64,000 bases of DNA from Klebsiella sp. BIGb0407 (GTDB taxonomy: Bacteria > Pseudomonadota > Gammaproteobacteria > Enterobacterales > Enterobacteriaceae). Position 1 is the first letter of the stretch. Every line of letters begins with the position of its first letter. The stretch lies in the NCBI RefSeq assembly GCF_024807845.1, contig NZ_JANUEQ010000011.1, positions 1 through 64,000 on the forward strand, in the 5' to 3' direction. This document shows, one piece after another, positions 8,584-19,440 of this stretch. Under the pieces are notes generated by a model, which saw only the letters and a list, made by a program, of their open reading frames with translations, did not search any database and was not told the origin of the DNA. Both the position numbers and the translations under genes were made by a program.

Positions 8584-11370
8584 ATGGCTCAGATCGCGGA
8601 TAACCCGCTAATTCTCGTTGATGGCTCTTCATATCTCTATCGGGCATATCATGCTTTTCCACCGCTGACGAATAGTCGTGGGGAACCCACTGGTGCCATG
8701 TATGGTGTCTTGAATATGCTGCGTAGTCTCATTATGCAGTATCAGCCGACGCATGCCGCGGTGGTATTTGATGCCAAGGGTAAAACGTTTCGTGATGAGC
8801 TATTTGAGGATTATAAATCTCACCGCCCACCTATGCCGGATGATCTGCGAGCACAAATTGAACCGCTTCATGAAATGGTCAAAGCAATGGGACTGCCACT
8901 ATTAGCCGTTTCCGGTGTTGAAGCTGATGATGTGATTGGTACCCTGGCGCAGGAAGCTGAACGTGCAGGTCGCTCAGTGCTTATCAGCACAGGCGACAAG
9001 GATATGGCTCAGTTAGTGACGCCTTCGATTACACTGATTAATACCATGACCAATACGGTATTAGGACCAGAAGAGGTTCTGACAAAATACGGTGTTCCAC
9101 CAGAGTTGATTATCGACTTCCTCGCGCTGATGGGGGACTCATCCGATAACATCCCAGGTGTGCCCGGCGTCGGTGAGAAAACCGCTCAGGCTTTGTTACA
9201 GGGTCTTGGGGGGCTTGATACACTCTATGCCAGTCCGGAAAAAATTGCTGAACTCTCATTCCGTGGTGCCAAGACGATGGCCGGAAAACTTGAGCAGAAT
9301 AAAGAAATGGCTTATCTCTCTTATAAGCTGGCGACTATTAAGACCGATGTCGCGCTGGATCTCTCGTGCGAACAGCTGAGTATCCAGCCACCGGCGGCGG
9401 AGCGTCTTCATGAGCTATTCACGCAATATGAATTTAAACGCTGGATAACCGATGTTGAAGCCGGGAAATGGTTACTGGCGAAAGGATCTAAACCGACGCC
9501 TGTAACAGTCAATGCCGTTAAGCATGAAGAGCCTGAAGAAGAGGCTACTGCGGCACTCTCTTACGATAACTACGTTACCGTTCTTGATGAAGCTGTTCTG
9601 CTGGAGTGGGTAGATCGTCTGAATAAGGCACCACTTTTTGCTTTTGATACCGAAACCGATAGCCTGGATAATCTCAACGCAAATCTGGTCGGACTCTCTT
9701 TTGCTACCGAACCGGGGGTGGCTTGTTATATCCCGGTGGCTCATGACTATCTGGATGTACCGCCGCAACTGGCGAGAGAGCGAGTACTTGAACTGCTAAA
9801 ACCGCTGCTGGAAGATGAGCAAAAGTTAAAAGTAGGTCAGAATTTAAAATACGATCGCGGTGTCATGCTCAACTATGATATCGAGCTGAAGGGGATCGCT
9901 TTTGATACCATGCTCGAGTCTTATATTCTCGATAGCGTATCCGGACGCCATGATATGGACAGCCTGGCTGCTCGCTGGCTAAAACATACCACTATCTCTT
10001 TTGAAGAGATCGCCGGTAAAGGTAAAAAGCAGCTCACCTTCAATCAAATCGATCTTGAAACAGCGGGACGTTATGCGGCAGAAGATGCCGATGTGACGTT
10101 ACAGCTGCATTTAAAAATGTGGCCACGGCTTGAGAAAGAAGCCGGACCTCTGGCTATCTTTAAAGAAATCGAAATGCCTCTGGTTCCGGTTATCTCACGT
10201 ATTGAACGTGGTGGTGTGAAGATTGACCCGGCTATTTTACACGCTCATTCTGAACAGCTGACGGTGCGCCTTGCTGAACTTGAGCTCAAAGCCCATGAAT
10301 TAGCGGGGGAAGCATTTAATCTCTCCTCACCGAAACAGTTACAGACTATCTTGTTTGAAAAACAGGGTATTAAACCTCTGAAAAAGACCCCCGGTGGCGC
10401 ACCTTCAACCTCTGAAGAGGTATTAGAAGAACTGGCTCTGGATTATCCATTACCGAAAGTTATTCTCGAATATCGCGGCCTGGCAAAGCTTAAGTCGACT
10501 TATACAGATAAACTGCCGCTGATGATTAACCCGAAAACTGGGCGCGTTCATACTTCTTATCATCAGGCCGTTACTGCAACCGGGCGATTGTCATCGACCG
10601 AGCCGAACTTGCAAAATATTCCGGTGCGTAACGAAGAAGGTCGCCGCATCAGGCAGGCATTTATTGCTCCTGAGGATTATCTGATTGTCTCCGCGGACTA
10701 CTCACAGATTGAGTTGCGTATTATGGCGCATCTCTCGCGTGATAAAGGCCTGCTGAGTGCTTTTGCCGAGGGTAAAGATATTCACCGGGCGACCGCATCA
10801 GAGGTGTTTGGTGTCCCACTGGAAAGTGTGACGTCTGAGCAACGACGCAGTGCGAAGGCGATTAACTTTGGCCTGATTTATGGGATGAGTGCTTTTGGTC
10901 TTTCTCGTCAGCTAAATATTCCGCGCCATGAGTCCCAGAAGTATATGGATCTCTATTTTGAGCGTTATCCGGGCGTGCTTGAGTATATGGAACGTACCCG
11001 TGCCCAGGCCAAAGAGCAAGGTTACGTGGAAACACTCGATGGACGTCGTTTATATTTGCCTGAGATTAATGCCAGCAATGGTCTCAGGCGTGCTGGTGCT
11101 GAACGGGCGGCAATTAATGCGCCAATGCAAGGTACAGCTGCAGACATTATCAAGCGTGCCATGATAGCCGTGGATGCCTGGCTCACGCATGACAAGCCAC
11201 GCGTGAAAATGATTATGCAGGTTCACGATGAACTGGTATTTGAAGTGCATCAGGATGATATTGCGAGCGCTTCGCTGAAAATTCATGAACTGATGGAAAG
11301 CAGTATGAAACTGGATGTGCCTCTGTTGGTTGAGGTCGGAAGCGGTAAAAACTGGGATGAAGCCCACTAA
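8584..11370 (+). CDS. polA: DNA polymerase I
   Basis: Fills gaps and removes RNA primers during Okazaki-fragment maturation and excision repair. The 928 residues show the 5'-nuclease domain (about 1-290, [19 protein letters not shown]), the 3'-5' exonuclease (about 325-520, DTETD at 354-358), and the family A polymerase with motif A DYSQIELR (Asp705), motif [15 protein letters not shown] and motif C VHDEL (Asp882). The numbering equals E. coli Pol I. I take the ATG at 8584 ([14 protein letters not shown]), aligned with E. coli; an ATG at 8569 adds five residues. Confidence 0.98.
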   Translation: MAQIADNPLILVDGSSYLYRAYHAFPPLTNSRGEPTGAMYGVLNMLRSLIMQYQPTHAAVVFDAKGKTFRDELFEDYKSHRPPMPDDLRAQIEPLHEMVKAMGLPLLAVSGVEADDVIGTLAQEAERAGRSVLISTGDKDMAQLVTPSITLINTMTNTVLGPEEVLTKYGVPPELIIDFLALMGDSSDNIPGVPGVGEKTAQALLQGLGGLDTLYASPEKIAELSFRGAKTMAGKLEQNKEMAYLSYKLATIKTDVALDLSCEQLSIQPPAAERLHELFTQYEFKRWITDVEAGKWLLAKGSKPTPVTVNAVKHEEPEEEATAALSYDNYVTVLDEAVLLEWVDRLNKAPLFAFDTETDSLDNLNANLVGLSFATEPGVACYIPVAHDYLDVPPQLARERVLELLKPLLEDEQKLKVGQNLKYDRGVMLNYDIELKGIAFDTMLESYILDSVSGRHDMDSLAARWLKHTTISFEEIAGKGKKQLTFNQIDLETAGRYAAEDADVTLQLHLKMWPRLEKEAGPLAIFKEIEMPLVPVISRIERGGVKIDPAILHAHSEQLTVRLAELELKAHELAGEAFNLSSPKQLQTILFEKQGIKPLKKTPGGAPSTSEEVLEELALDYPLPKVILEYRGLAKLKSTYTDKLPLMINPKTGRVHTSYHQAVTATGRLSSTEPNLQNIPVRNEEGRRIRQAFIAPEDYLIVSADYSQIELRIMAHLSRDKGLLSAFAEGKDIHRATASEVFGVPLESVTSEQRRSAKAINFGLIYGMSAFGLSRQLNIPRHESQKYMDLYFERYPGVLEYMERTRAQAKEQGYVETLDGRRLYLPEINASNGLRRAGAERAAINAPMQGTAADIIKRAMIAVDAWLTHDKPRVKMIMQVHDELVFEVHQDDIASASLKIHELMESSMKLDVPLLVEVGSGKNWDEAH

Positions 11371-11514
11371 TCGCCTGGCTCATCAGGCTGTTTTCAGGCT
11401 CTGAGTGGAAATTACCGTCCTCTTTTTTTGTAACTAAGCAACATTAGTAATCGTATTTTGTGATGACAGTTAAAGAACGAAATGCAAAAAGTGAAAAAAA
11501 ACTACAGAAAATGC

Positions 11515-11549
11515 TTTTCAAGTGAAAAAAAAAGAGTAGAGTTATCTTT
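11515..11549 (+). promoter_or_regulatory. Spot 42 promoter
   Basis: TTTTCA (11515) and TAGAGT (11537) are spaced by 16 bases and the -10 ends seven bases before the RNA start. In E. coli spf is repressed by cAMP-CRP; I see only a TGTGA half-site at 11459, not a good CRP palindrome, so CRP control is not shown here. Confidence 0.6.
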
Positions 11550-11657
11550 GTAGGGTACAGAGGTAAGATGTTCTATCTTTCAGACCTTTTACTTCACGTA
11601 ATCGGATTTGGCTGAATAGTTTAGCCGCCCCAGTCAGAAATGACTGGGGCGTTTTTT
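11550..11657 (+). ncRNA. spf: Spot 42 small RNA
   Basis: This Hfq-binding RNA of about 108 bases base-pairs with mRNAs of carbon-catabolite genes such as galK. The sequence follows E. coli Spot 42 almost base for base from GTAGGGTACAGAGG to the terminator (GCCCCAGTCA / TGACTGGGGC, then six T). Only a few changes are seen, for example TAGTTTAG against the E. coli TATTTTAG and an AGAAA terminator loop. It lies between polA and engB, the position it has in E. coli. Confidence 0.97.
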
Positions 11658-11744
11658 ATGCGGCAAAGAAAATTTTTACAACAGACGACATGCAGCGATG
11701 CTCGTTTAATCACACGAACATCGCATTATCAGAGCATCATCTAA

Positions 11745-12386
11745 TCATTCAGCGTCGTTATCTTCTTCCTGTTCAACGACGGGCTCGAGATCGTTATACC
11801 AGCTATCCAGCTTGTGACGCAGTATGTCGACCCCCAGTTTCTTCAGCGAAGAGAATGCCTCAACTTGAATATCGCCGTTAAAGGCCAGCACTTCTTCCCG
11901 AACTTTGTTCAACTGTGCTTTACGTGCACCTGAGGCTAGTTTGTCGGCTTTGGTCAGGAGTATCATTACCGAAAGATTACTTTGCACTGCCCAACTAATC
12001 ATCTGCTGATCGAGATCTTTGAGCGGATGACGAATATCCATCAGTACCACCAGGCCTTGCAGGCACTGACGTTTTTGCAGATATTCACCCAAGGCACGTT
12101 GCCATTTTAGTTTCATCTCTTCCGGTACTTCGGCGTAGCCGTAGCCGGGTAAGTCGACCACACGTTTACCTTCTGCCACTTCAAACAAGTTAATCAGCTG
12201 GGTACGACCAGGTGTTTTACTGGTACGAGCGAGACTTTTTTGATTGGTCAGCGTATTGAGTGCACTGGATTTTCCTGCGTTAGAGCGGCCTGCGAACGCG
12301 ACCTCAATACCCGTATCAGAAGGAAGATGGCGAATATCCGGCGCACTGAGCACGAACTTAGTCTGTTGATAATTCCAATTTTTCAA
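11745..12386 (-). CDS. engB: Ribosome-biogenesis GTPase EngB (YihA/YsxC)
   Basis: An essential GTPase needed for large-subunit assembly and cell division. The G motifs are GRSNAGKS (G1), DLPGYG (G3) and TKAD (G4). The protein ends in an acidic tail. I choose a TTG start at 12386, which gives LKNWNYQQT aligned with E. coli MTNLNYQQT. The longer frame starts at a TTG at 12413 that would lie only about nine bases after a TATAAT (12422-12427), too close to carry a ribosome site. Length 213, E. coli 210. Confidence 0.94.
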   Translation of the reverse strand: MKNWNYQQTKFVLSAPDIRHLPSDTGIEVAFAGRSNAGKSSALNTLTNQKSLARTSKTPGRTQLINLFEVAEGKRVVDLPGYGYAEVPEEMKLKWQRALGEYLQKRQCLQGLVVLMDIRHPLKDLDQQMISWAVQSNLSVMILLTKADKLASGARKAQLNKVREEVLAFNGDIQVEAFSSLKKLGVDILRHKLDSWYNDLEPVVEQEEDNDAE

Positions 12387-12421
12387 AACGGTTGTCTCTG
12401 TCAGGATAAGCAATTGCTGTG

Positions 12422-12427
12422 ATTATA
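12422..12427 (-). promoter_or_regulatory. -10 box of engB promoter
   Basis: The minus strand reads TATAAT here, with an extended-looking GG before it. Transcription would begin near 12415, leaving about 29 bases of leader before the chosen TTG start. The -35 is weak. Confidence 0.55.
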
Positions 12428-12649
12428 CCTGAATGAGCAGAAAACACGGCGTTTCTCATCAAGACAATAAAACTTCCCAATAACGGATTGGGTTTGTGAG
12501 ACATTTGCCATAGATGATGAGGGAGATTGAGGTTACGTTAGTTACAGGAAGGTAATATTTGTTATTATTTTCATAAGGTTATACATATTTTTAACAATTT
12601 GAAATTTCCGATGTCTATCTTAGGTCGTTGTTTATAAACAAAATAAAGG

Positions 12650-12903
12650 TAGAGTATTGCTCATTGGCACGGGAGAGCCAGAAAGGATTATCACTTAGAG
12701 CATCGGTTCAGGAGCGTCATGGAGACGGCGAACCTTACAGGCCAGGAGGCATGGCTCTGAGAGTTTAAAAGGAAATGGAAGACAACATTGATGTTGTTAG
12801 TAAAGGATTAGACAGGGTTTGTCATAAATGAACACGGATTGTAGGGCCCTTTATGGGTCAAGAGTAAAGAAAAAAGGCGACAGCTTATACTGTCGCCTTT
12901 TTT
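12650..12903 (+). ncRNA. csrC: CsrC regulatory RNA
   Basis: CsrC binds and titrates the carbon-storage regulator CsrA. It lies between engB and yihI as in E. coli. At least nine GGA motifs, the CsrA recognition core, are spread over about 220 bases, several in short hairpins (for example CCAGGAGG, CATGGAGA). The 3' end, a GGCGACAG / CTGTCGCC stem with T run followed by CTTTGCTTGCTTTCT, is nearly identical to E. coli CsrC. The 5' end is estimated from the alignment and may be off by a few bases. Confidence 0.92.
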
Positions 12904-12938
12904 CTTTGCTTGCTTTCTGCTAGATTCCGCGCAATTCC

Positions 12939-13065
12939 ATACCCGTTATACTTCAAGTTGCCTGGGTGTTGCAGGCTGTCGATCCGTCGAGTTACAGAGT
13001 TTATCTATGCTCATCGGCGAGCGAAGCTTTGCGCCTACAGGCAATTTGCATTGTTTTGGGTATAT
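12939..13065. repeat. ERIC-like palindromic element (127 bp)
   Basis: It begins ATACCCGTTATACTTCAAG and ends TTTTGGGTATA, giving terminal inverted repeats. The length equals that of a full ERIC. The interior (CTATGCTCATCGGCGAGCG, AAGCTTTGCGCC) differs from the copy at 117-241, so it is a diverged subtype. It separates the CsrC terminator from yihI. Confidence 0.75.
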
Positions 13066-13101
13066 ACTGAACAAAATAGCCTACGCCTAAGAAAACTTAC
13101 T

Positions 13102-13611
13102 ATGAAGCAACCAAACTCAGCACCACAAGGCAAAAAACCTGTTAAGGCCCGCCGTAAGTCTCGTGAAGAGATAGACAGCGAAGCACGCGATCGTAAACGT
13201 CAGAATAAACGCAGTGGCCATGCGCCCGGCAGTCGCACCAGCGGTAAAGGACTGTCACAAGGTCCACAAAGCAACAATAAAGATAAAGATCCGCGTATTG
13301 GCAGTAAAACACCCATTCAGCTTGGCGAAGTGGTTGCACCGGTTGTCCGCCCTGTGAAAGTGAAGGCAGAAAAACCTGCTGCGTTAACACCGGAAGCAGA
13401 ACTGGCGCTACTGGAGAACGATGAGCGTCTGGATGGGTTACTGGAGCGTCTTGAAGAAGGCGAAACTCTGAGCAAATCAGATCAGGACTGGGTCAATACG
13501 ACTCTGGACCGAATCGATACGCTGATGGAGCAACTGGGTATTGCTTACGAAGACGAAGATGAAGAAGAAGAAAAAACCGACGATTTAATGCGTCTGTTGA
13601 AGGGTAACTAA
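13102..13611 (+). CDS. yihI: Der GTPase-activating protein YihI
   Basis: Stimulates the GTPase activity of the ribosome-assembly factor Der. The 169-residue protein has the family's layout: a basic, disordered N-terminal half ([23 protein letters not shown]) and a helical C-terminal half with a strongly acidic run (EDEDEEEEK) and the end LMRLLKGN. The ATG at 13102 is chosen because homologues begin MKQP or similar; the frame is open upstream through the ERIC-like repeat, but that extension is not coding. Confidence 0.94.
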   Translation: MKQPNSAPQGKKPVKARRKSREEIDSEARDRKRQNKRSGHAPGSRTSGKGLSQGPQSNNKDKDPRIGSKTPIQLGEVVAPVVRPVKVKAEKPAALTPEAELALLENDERLDGLLERLEEGETLSKSDQDWVNTTLDRIDTLMEQLGIAYEDEDEEEEKTDDLMRLLKGN

Positions 13612-13613
13612 CG

Positions 13614-13793
13614 ATTACACCCGTCGTATTCGCTGTTCTGATCGTTATCATTCCCCTGCTAGGTTATCTGGCAGGGTTATTCATTAGGTTACGGCGGTTG
13701 TCACGTTTGAAACGCTCACTGCAGCGCAATGTTAGGGTGCGAGGAGTTCATTCGCTCCTCCCGCTTCGGCGGAGACACCATCGGAAGGAGTGA
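13614..13793 (+). pseudogene. Remnant of a small membrane protein gene (DUF2489-like), no normal start
   Basis: An open frame of 59 codons fills the gap between yihI and hemN. It encodes a hydrophobic segment (VVFAVLIVIIPLLGYLAGLF) followed by a basic tail (RLRRLSRLKRSLQRN), then junk-like Arg/His-rich sequence up to a TGA that overlaps the hemN ribosome site region. No ATG, GTG or TTG precedes the membrane segment; the only candidate is ATT at 13614. Vibrios carry a DUF2489 membrane-anchored gene between yihI and hemN, so I infer a truncated relic. It could instead be a real small protein with an ATT start. Confidence 0.45.
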
Positions 13794-13795
13794 TT

Positions 13796-15169
13796 ATGTC
13801 TGAGCAGTTAATTGACTGGGATTTGGCGCTGATCCAAAAATATAATTATTCAGGGCCACGATATACCTCTTATCCTACGGCACTCGAGTTCTCACCGGAC
13901 TTCAGTGAGTCGGATTTTCAACAAGCGATAGCCCGTTATCCAGAGCGACCCCTTTCGCTCTACATCCATATCCCATTTTGTCATAAGCTCTGCTATTTCT
14001 GCGGCTGTAATAAAATTGTTACCCGCCAGCAGCATAAAGCCGATCAGTATCTTGACGCCCTGGAACAAGAAATTATCCATCGTGCGCCGCTCTTTGCTGG
14101 TCGTCATGTCAGCCAGATGCACTGGGGTGGCGGAACACCAACCTACCTCAACAAAGCGCAAATTACCCGGCTGGTGGGGCTGCTTCGTCAGCATTTTCAG
14201 TTTAACGATGATGCTGAAATGTCGATAGAAGTTGATCCCCGTGAAATTGAACTGGATGTGCTTGATCACCTGCGTCAGGAAGGTTTTAACCGCCTGAGTA
14301 TGGGCGTTCAGGATTTCAACAAAGAAGTACAGCGTCTGGTCAACCGCGAGCAAGATGAAGAATTTATCTTTGCCCTGATGAATCGTGCCCGCGAGCTAGG
14401 TTTTACCTCGACCAATATTGATCTTATTTATGGCCTGCCTAAACAGACACCGGAAAGCTTTGCGTTTACGCTTAAGCGAGTGGTTGAGTTAAATCCGCAT
14501 CGTCTGAGCGTATTTAATTATGCGCACTTACCGACACTGTTTGCGGCCCAGCGCAAAATTAAAGAGGCCGATCTTCCCAGCGCCCAGCAACGACTGGATA
14601 TTCTGCAAGAAACGATCGGCTTGCTGACTGGAGCGGGTTATCAGTTTATTGGTATGGATCACTTTGCTCGCCCGGACAATGAACTGGCGATTGCTCAGCG
14701 AGAAGGCCAGCTTCACCGTAATTTCCAGGGTTACACCACGCAGGGTGATAGCGACTTGCTGGGGATGGGGGTTTCGGCGATCAGTATGATTGGCGACTGC
14801 TATGCTCAGAATCAGAAAGAGTTAAAACTCTACTATCAGCAAGTCGATGAACAGGGTAATGCGCTGTGGCGTGGCCTGACATTGACCAGAGATGACTGTA
14901 TTCGTCGGGACGTGATTAAAGCACTTATCTGTAACTTCCGGCTTAATTTTGCTGATATTGAACAGCTCTGGGATATCACAGCGAAAGACTACTTTGCCGA
15001 GGATTTACAGCTGCTGGCACCGCTGGCAAAAGATGGCCTGGTCACGATGACAGAGCAAGGTATTCAGGTCACTGGCAAAGGCCGTTTGCTGATCAGGAAC
15101 ATCTGCATGTGTTTTGATGTCTATTTGCGCCAGAAAGCCCGCTTACAGCAATTTTCACGCGTAATATAG
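13796..15169 (+). CDS. hemN: Oxygen-independent coproporphyrinogen III dehydrogenase
   Basis: A radical-SAM enzyme that oxidatively decarboxylates coproporphyrinogen III to protoporphyrinogen IX under anaerobic conditions. The 4Fe-4S motif CHKLCYFCGC lies near residues 62-71, preceded by YIHIPF, and the SAM-binding GGGTPT follows. Length is 457, the same as E. coli HemN. The ATG at 13796 is set by AAGGAG eight bases before; a GTG at 13790 is also in frame but lies too close to it. Confidence 0.97.
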   Translation: MSEQLIDWDLALIQKYNYSGPRYTSYPTALEFSPDFSESDFQQAIARYPERPLSLYIHIPFCHKLCYFCGCNKIVTRQQHKADQYLDALEQEIIHRAPLFAGRHVSQMHWGGGTPTYLNKAQITRLVGLLRQHFQFNDDAEMSIEVDPREIELDVLDHLRQEGFNRLSMGVQDFNKEVQRLVNREQDEEFIFALMNRARELGFTSTNIDLIYGLPKQTPESFAFTLKRVVELNPHRLSVFNYAHLPTLFAAQRKIKEADLPSAQQRLDILQETIGLLTGAGYQFIGMDHFARPDNELAIAQREGQLHRNFQGYTTQGDSDLLGMGVSAISMIGDCYAQNQKELKLYYQQVDEQGNALWRGLTLTRDDCIRRDVIKALICNFRLNFADIEQLWDITAKDYFAEDLQLLAPLAKDGLVTMTEQGIQVTGKGRLLIRNICMCFDVYLRQKARLQQFSRVI

Positions 15170-15177
15170 GTAAGGTT

Positions 15178-15212
15178 ACCGATAGCAGGTTACGGCCCGC
15201 TATCGGTTTTTT
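15178..15212 (+). terminator. hemN terminator
   Basis: ACCGATAGC and GCTATCGGT form a nine-bp stem around a 12-base loop, followed by six T, beginning nine bases after the hemN stop. It may also lie downstream of convergent glnG. Confidence 0.85.
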
Positions 15213-15253
15213 ACGGGCCAGTAACCGCACTCCCTGCAGTCATGTTGATCCTG

Positions 15254-16666
15254 TTACTCCATTCCCAGCTCTTTTAGCTTCCGGGTCAGGGTATTTCTTC
15301 CCCATCCCAGTAAACGGGCAGCTTCTTGTTTATGCCCTTGTGTATGACGCAATGCGGTCGTAAGCAGTACTCTTTCCATCTCGGGCATTGCTTCGGCTAA
15401 CAGGTTTTGATGACCGGAACGCAGCGCCTTATCTGCCCACTGGCTAAGCAGAGTTGCCCAGTTATCCGGGTCAATTTGTGTCGTGCCATTTTCGGTGATT
15501 GTCGTTTCAAACAACTCACTTGGCAGGTCCTGTATAAGGACTTCTTGCCCGGCGGCCATTACCGTCAGCCAGCGACAGATATTTTCTAGCTGACGCACAT
15601 TACCTGGCCACGCCAGGCGGGTGAGAGCACTTTCCGTCTCCGGGTGGAGCTGTTTTGCTTCCACGCCTAATTCACGGGCTGCCACCTGCAAGAAATGCCA
15701 TGTCAGACGCGGAATGTCTTCACGACGTTCACGCAGTGGGGGAAGATGGATACGAATCACGTTCAGACGATGGAATAAGTCCTCACGGAATTTACCTTCC
15801 TGTACCCGTAGCTCGAGATTCTGGTGCGTTGCCGCGATAATACGGACATCCACTTTAACCGGCGCATAGCCCCCAACGCGATAAAACTGCCCGTCAGCCA
15901 GCACGCGTAACAGGCGAGTCTGGACATCCAGTGGCATATCGCCAATTTCATCAAGAAACAATGTGCCGCCATCGGCCTGTTCAAAACGACCCTGGCGAAT
16001 CTGATTTGCTCCGGTAAAAGCCCCTTTCTCATGGCCAAATAACTCAGATTCAATCAAATCTTTCGGGATTGCGGCCATATTCAGAGCGATGAAAGGTGAT
16101 TTTGCTCGTGGGCTATGGCGATGAAGAGCATGAGCAACCAGCTCTTTACCTGTCCCGGACTCACCGTTAATCAGTACACTGATTGACGATCGTGATAAAC
16201 GGCCAATAATACGAAATACATCCTGCATGGCAGGCGCTTCACCAATAATATCGGTTGTCGGGCCGTTAACCTGGATATTACGGGGCTGCTGCTGTTCCTG
16301 ATAATGGCTGATGGCCCGTTCGACCAGAGCCACCGCTTCATCAATATCAAAAGGTTTTGGCAGATAATCAAATGCACCTTGCTGATAGGCGCTGACAGCG
16401 GCATCAAGATCTGAGTGCGCCGTCATTATGATGACCGGGAGCATCGGGTGACGTTGTTTTATCTGCTTTAACAATGCCAGGCCGTCGATTCCGGGCATGC
16501 GGATATCAGAGATTAAAACATCCGGCGTTTTTGTCGCTAAGGCGTCTAATACTTCATTACCATTCTCAAAGGTAGTGCAAATTAATCCACTACCCGTTAA
16601 CGCGCGCTCAAGCACCCAGCGAATGGAGCTATCATCGTCAACGACCCACACTATCCCTCGTTGCAT
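15254..16666 (-). CDS. glnG: Nitrogen regulation response regulator NtrC (GlnG)
   Basis: The sigma-54 activator of nitrogen-limitation genes. The 470 residues comprise a receiver domain with phospho-acceptor Asp54 (LISDIRMP), an AAA+ domain with Walker A GESGTGKE and the sigma-54 contact loop GAFTGA, and a Fis-type helix-turn-helix at the C-terminus ([16 protein letters not shown]). The ATG at 16666 has AGAGG upstream; a longer frame to 16723 overlaps glnL and is not needed. It lies eight bases after glnL, the two being one unit. Confidence 0.98.
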   Translation of the reverse strand: MQRGIVWVVDDDSSIRWVLERALTGSGLICTTFENGNEVLDALATKTPDVLISDIRMPGIDGLALLKQIKQRHPMLPVIIMTAHSDLDAAVSAYQQGAFDYLPKPFDIDEAVALVERAISHYQEQQQPRNIQVNGPTTDIIGEAPAMQDVFRIIGRLSRSSISVLINGESGTGKELVAHALHRHSPRAKSPFIALNMAAIPKDLIESELFGHEKGAFTGANQIRQGRFEQADGGTLFLDEIGDMPLDVQTRLLRVLADGQFYRVGGYAPVKVDVRIIAATHQNLELRVQEGKFREDLFHRLNVIRIHLPPLRERREDIPRLTWHFLQVAARELGVEAKQLHPETESALTRLAWPGNVRQLENICRWLTVMAAGQEVLIQDLPSELFETTITENGTTQIDPDNWATLLSQWADKALRSGHQNLLAEAMPEMERVLLTTALRHTQGHKQEAARLLGWGRNTLTRKLKELGME

Positions 16667-16674
16667 ATAGACCT

Positions 16675-17727
16675 CTACTTCCGAATGGGCAGGTAAACCG
16701 AAAATTCGGTATGACCAGGCCAACTGTTGAATTCGATTTTCCCTGAATGCTGATCGACAAGATTTCGGGCAATAGACAGGCCGAGCCCGCTGCCACCTTC
16801 TCGCCCACTCACCATCGGATAGAACAGCGTATCTTGTAGATGAGCCGGGACGCCCGGACCATTATCTTCAATATCAATTCGCGCTAACAAACGATAACGC
16901 GAGCCGTGCAGCGTGAGCTGGAATGCGGTACGAGTACGGATAATAATTTCACCCCCTTCGCTTCCCAGTGCCTGCAAGGCATTCCTGACAATATTCAGTA
17001 AGATCTGTTCTATCTGGTCGGGGTCGTGAGCAAACTCTGGCAGACTAGGGTCATAATCGCGTATTAACTTCACGTTGGCAGGCAGTTCCAGCGATACCAG
17101 TTTTACGACGCGTTCAGCAACCTTGTGAATACTTTCGGTTACATGCATTCCGGGCAATTGTGGCCCTAACAGACGGTCGACCAGATTTCTTAGCCTGTCT
17201 GCCTGCTCAATTATCACGTTAGTGTATTCATTGAGCGACGGGTCTGGCAGCGCTTTGCTTAGCAACTGGGCTGCACCACGCAGGCCACCCAGTGGATTTT
17301 TAATTTCATGTGCCAGCCCGCGAACTAAATCGCGAGCAGCGAGTTGCTGGGCGTGCTGTATCTGTTCCTGACTTAAACGACGCTGATTATCCATCGGGGC
17401 CATTTCTATCAGAATATAGCCTTCCATCAGCCTTTGTGCGGTCAGGGAAAGGATATTAGAGCGACCATCAATCACCAGCGTGACTTCGTTATCAGTAAAG
17501 CCCTGGCCATCCTGAAGGCTTTCTTTCATAACATCGATATTCAGTGAAAAATAGCCGATTAAATCCGGTAATGGCGTGCCGTCGTAGAGCTTACGGGCAC
17601 TTTGTGCCAGCAATTGCTGGGCGGCGGGATTTGCATAATGCACCGCCAGGTCATCGTCAACCAACAGAATACTGTTGATTAAATAATTCAGGATCTGCCC
17701 AGCATCGGGCAAGGTGCCAGTTGCCAT
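16675..17727 (-). CDS. glnL: Nitrogen sensor histidine kinase NtrB (GlnL)
   Basis: A cytoplasmic two-component kinase/phosphatase that controls NtrC in answer to PII. It has no membrane segment. A PAS domain covers about residues 10-120, the phospho-acceptor His lies in [13 protein letters not shown], and the ATPase boxes are [10 protein letters not shown] (N), DNGPGVP (G1) and GSGLGLSIA (G2). Length 350 fits the family. A perfect AAGGAG precedes the ATG. Expressed through the attenuator after glnA and probably from its own promoter. Confidence 0.97.
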   Translation of the reverse strand: MATGTLPDAGQILNYLINSILLVDDDLAVHYANPAAQQLLAQSARKLYDGTPLPDLIGYFSLNIDVMKESLQDGQGFTDNEVTLVIDGRSNILSLTAQRLMEGYILIEMAPMDNQRRLSQEQIQHAQQLAARDLVRGLAHEIKNPLGGLRGAAQLLSKALPDPSLNEYTNVIIEQADRLRNLVDRLLGPQLPGMHVTESIHKVAERVVKLVSLELPANVKLIRDYDPSLPEFAHDPDQIEQILLNIVRNALQALGSEGGEIIIRTRTAFQLTLHGSRYRLLARIDIEDNGPGVPAHLQDTLFYPMVSGREGGSGLGLSIARNLVDQHSGKIEFNSWPGHTEFSVYLPIRK

Positions 17728-17800
17728 ACAGCAGTCTCCTTACACTGTTTAAGTACTTAGTGGTGGGGTAAAAATACCGCTTTGCAAAACAGGGGTGGAG

Positions 17801-17825
17801 AAAAAAGCCCATCCGGAGATGGGCT
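17801..17825 (-). terminator. glnA-glnL attenuating terminator
   Basis: On the minus strand AGCCCATC / GATGGGCT form an eight-bp stem with a TCCG loop and a T run, 29 bases after glnA. It separates highly expressed glnA from the glnLG regulators, as in E. coli. Confidence 0.9.
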
Positions 17826-17853
17826 AAATATTCCACGGCAAAAAAAACAATAA

Positions 17854-19263
17854 TTAAACGCTGTAGTAAAGTTCAAACTCTACCGGATGCGGAGTCATGC
17901 GCACACGGTCATTTTCTTCGATACGCAGGGCGATATAGGCATCGATAGTATCATCGGTGAATACGCCACCCGCGGTCAGGAACTCGCGGTCTTCGTTCAG
18001 AGCGTTCAGAGCTTCTTCTAAAGAACCTGCAACCTGTGGGATCTCTTTCGCTTCTTCTGGTGGCAAGTCATAGAGGTTTTTGTCCATGGCTTCGCCCGGG
18101 TGGATCTTGTTTTTAATACCGTCAAGACCGGCCATCAGCAGCGCTGCAAAGCACAGGTATGGGTTAGCAGCTGGGTCCGGGAAACGGACTTCGATACGAC
18201 GTGCTCTTGGTGAGCTAACTACTGGGATACGGATAGACGCTGAGCGGTTACGGGCAGAGTATGCCAGCATAACTGGAGCTTCATATCCCGGGACCAGACG
18301 CTTATAAGAGTTAGTCGTCGGGTTAGTCAGGGCATTCAGTGCTTTAGCGTGTTTGATAACACCGCCAATGTAATACAGCGCTTGCTCAGACAGGCCAGCA
18401 TATTTATCACCAGCAAACAGGTTTACACCGTCTTTTGCCAGAGACATATGGCAGTGCATACCAGAACCGTTATCACCAAACATTGGTTTTGGCATAAAGG
18501 TCGCAGTTTTACCGAAAGCATGTGCCACGTTGTGAACCACATACTTATAAATCTGAATTTCGTCCGCTTTTTTGGTCATGGTGTTAAAACGAGTAGCGAT
18601 TTCGTTTTGACCGGCAGTAGCAACTTCGTGGTGATGAGCTTCAACCACCAGACCCATTTGCTCCATGGTCAGACACATAGCAGAACGGATGTCCTGAGAT
18701 GAATCAACCGGTGGCACTGGGAAGTAACCGCCTTTAACTGCTGGACGATGGCCTTTGTTACCGCCTTCGTATTTGGTACCGGTGTTCCATGCGCCTTCGA
18801 TATCATCGATAGCAACGTGGGAACCAGAGATAGAGCTACCAAAGCGGATGTCGTCAAACAGGAAGAATTCTGGTTCTGGTCCAAACAGAACGGTATCTGC
18901 CAGGCCGGTCGCACGCAGGTAGTCTTCAGCGCGTTTTGCGATAGAACGTGGGTCACGGTCATAGCCTTGCAGCGTACCTGGCTCCAGAACATCACAACGG
19001 ATAATCAGCGTACTGTCTTCGAAGAACGGGTCAATCATCGCAGTGGTTGAGTCAGGCATCAGAACCATGTCTGATTCATCAATACCTTTCCAGCCACCAA
19101 TCGAGGAGCCGTCAAACATTTTGCCTTCTTCAAAGAAGTCTGCATTTACTTGGTGAGCAGGGATAGTGATGTGTTGTTCTTTACCTTTGGTATCGGTAAA
19201 ACGCAAATCAACAAATTTCACTTCGTGCTCATCCAGCATTGTCAATACGTGTTCAGCGGACAT
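17854..19263 (-). CDS. glnA: Type I glutamine synthetase
   Basis: Makes glutamine from glutamate, ammonia and ATP as a dodecamer and is the main ammonia-assimilating enzyme at low nitrogen. The 469 residues show the family signatures FDGSSIGGW, the catalytic loop [12 protein letters not shown], the glutamate-binding segment around [13 protein letters not shown], and the adenylylation site NLYDLP near Tyr397. The ATG at 19263 follows GGAGAG; the frame runs on upstream to 19344 but that part is leader. Controlled by the sigma-54 promoter and NtrC sites upstream. Confidence 0.98.
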   Translation of the reverse strand: MSAEHVLTMLDEHEVKFVDLRFTDTKGKEQHITIPAHQVNADFFEEGKMFDGSSIGGWKGIDESDMVLMPDSTTAMIDPFFEDSTLIIRCDVLEPGTLQGYDRDPRSIAKRAEDYLRATGLADTVLFGPEPEFFLFDDIRFGSSISGSHVAIDDIEGAWNTGTKYEGGNKGHRPAVKGGYFPVPPVDSSQDIRSAMCLTMEQMGLVVEAHHHEVATAGQNEIATRFNTMTKKADEIQIYKYVVHNVAHAFGKTATFMPKPMFGDNGSGMHCHMSLAKDGVNLFAGDKYAGLSEQALYYIGGVIKHAKALNALTNPTTNSYKRLVPGYEAPVMLAYSARNRSASIRIPVVSSPRARRIEVRFPDPAANPYLCFAALLMAGLDGIKNKIHPGEAMDKNLYDLPPEEAKEIPQVAGSLEEALNALNEDREFLTAGGVFTDDTIDAYIALRIEENDRVRMTPHPVEFELYYSV

Positions 19264-19350
19264 ACTTAAACTCTCCAGGATTGGTTCATTTCGTTGGGTA
19301 ACGAGGTAATCAAACACTTTATTCATTTGGCTCATCGCCTGCATTCTTTA

Positions 19351-19368
19351 AAGCGAAATCTGTGCCAA
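19351..19368 (-). promoter_or_regulatory. Sigma-54 promoter of glnA (glnAp2-like)
   Basis: The minus strand reads TTGGCACAGATTTCGCTT, with GG and GC at the -24 and -12 positions. As far as I recall it is identical to E. coli glnAp2. The predicted start is near 19341, leaving about 78 bases of leader. Confidence 0.93.
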
Positions 19369-19440
19369 CTTTTAAATTTCCCTAAAAAGGCGCTATTATG
19401 CAGGTCAGCGTGCAAAAGGTCGCACCATAACTGATAACTT

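Noticed and set aside
11459-11473. CRP site for Spot 42
   Set aside because: TGTGA is present but the second half-site is missing and the distance to the start is unusual.
19411-19427. Second sigma-54 promoter candidate for glnA
   Set aside because: GG and GC are present on the minus strand, but the stretch at 19351-19368 matches glnAp2 exactly and fixes the NtrC boxes at -107 and -139. The candidate is better read as a weak NtrC site.
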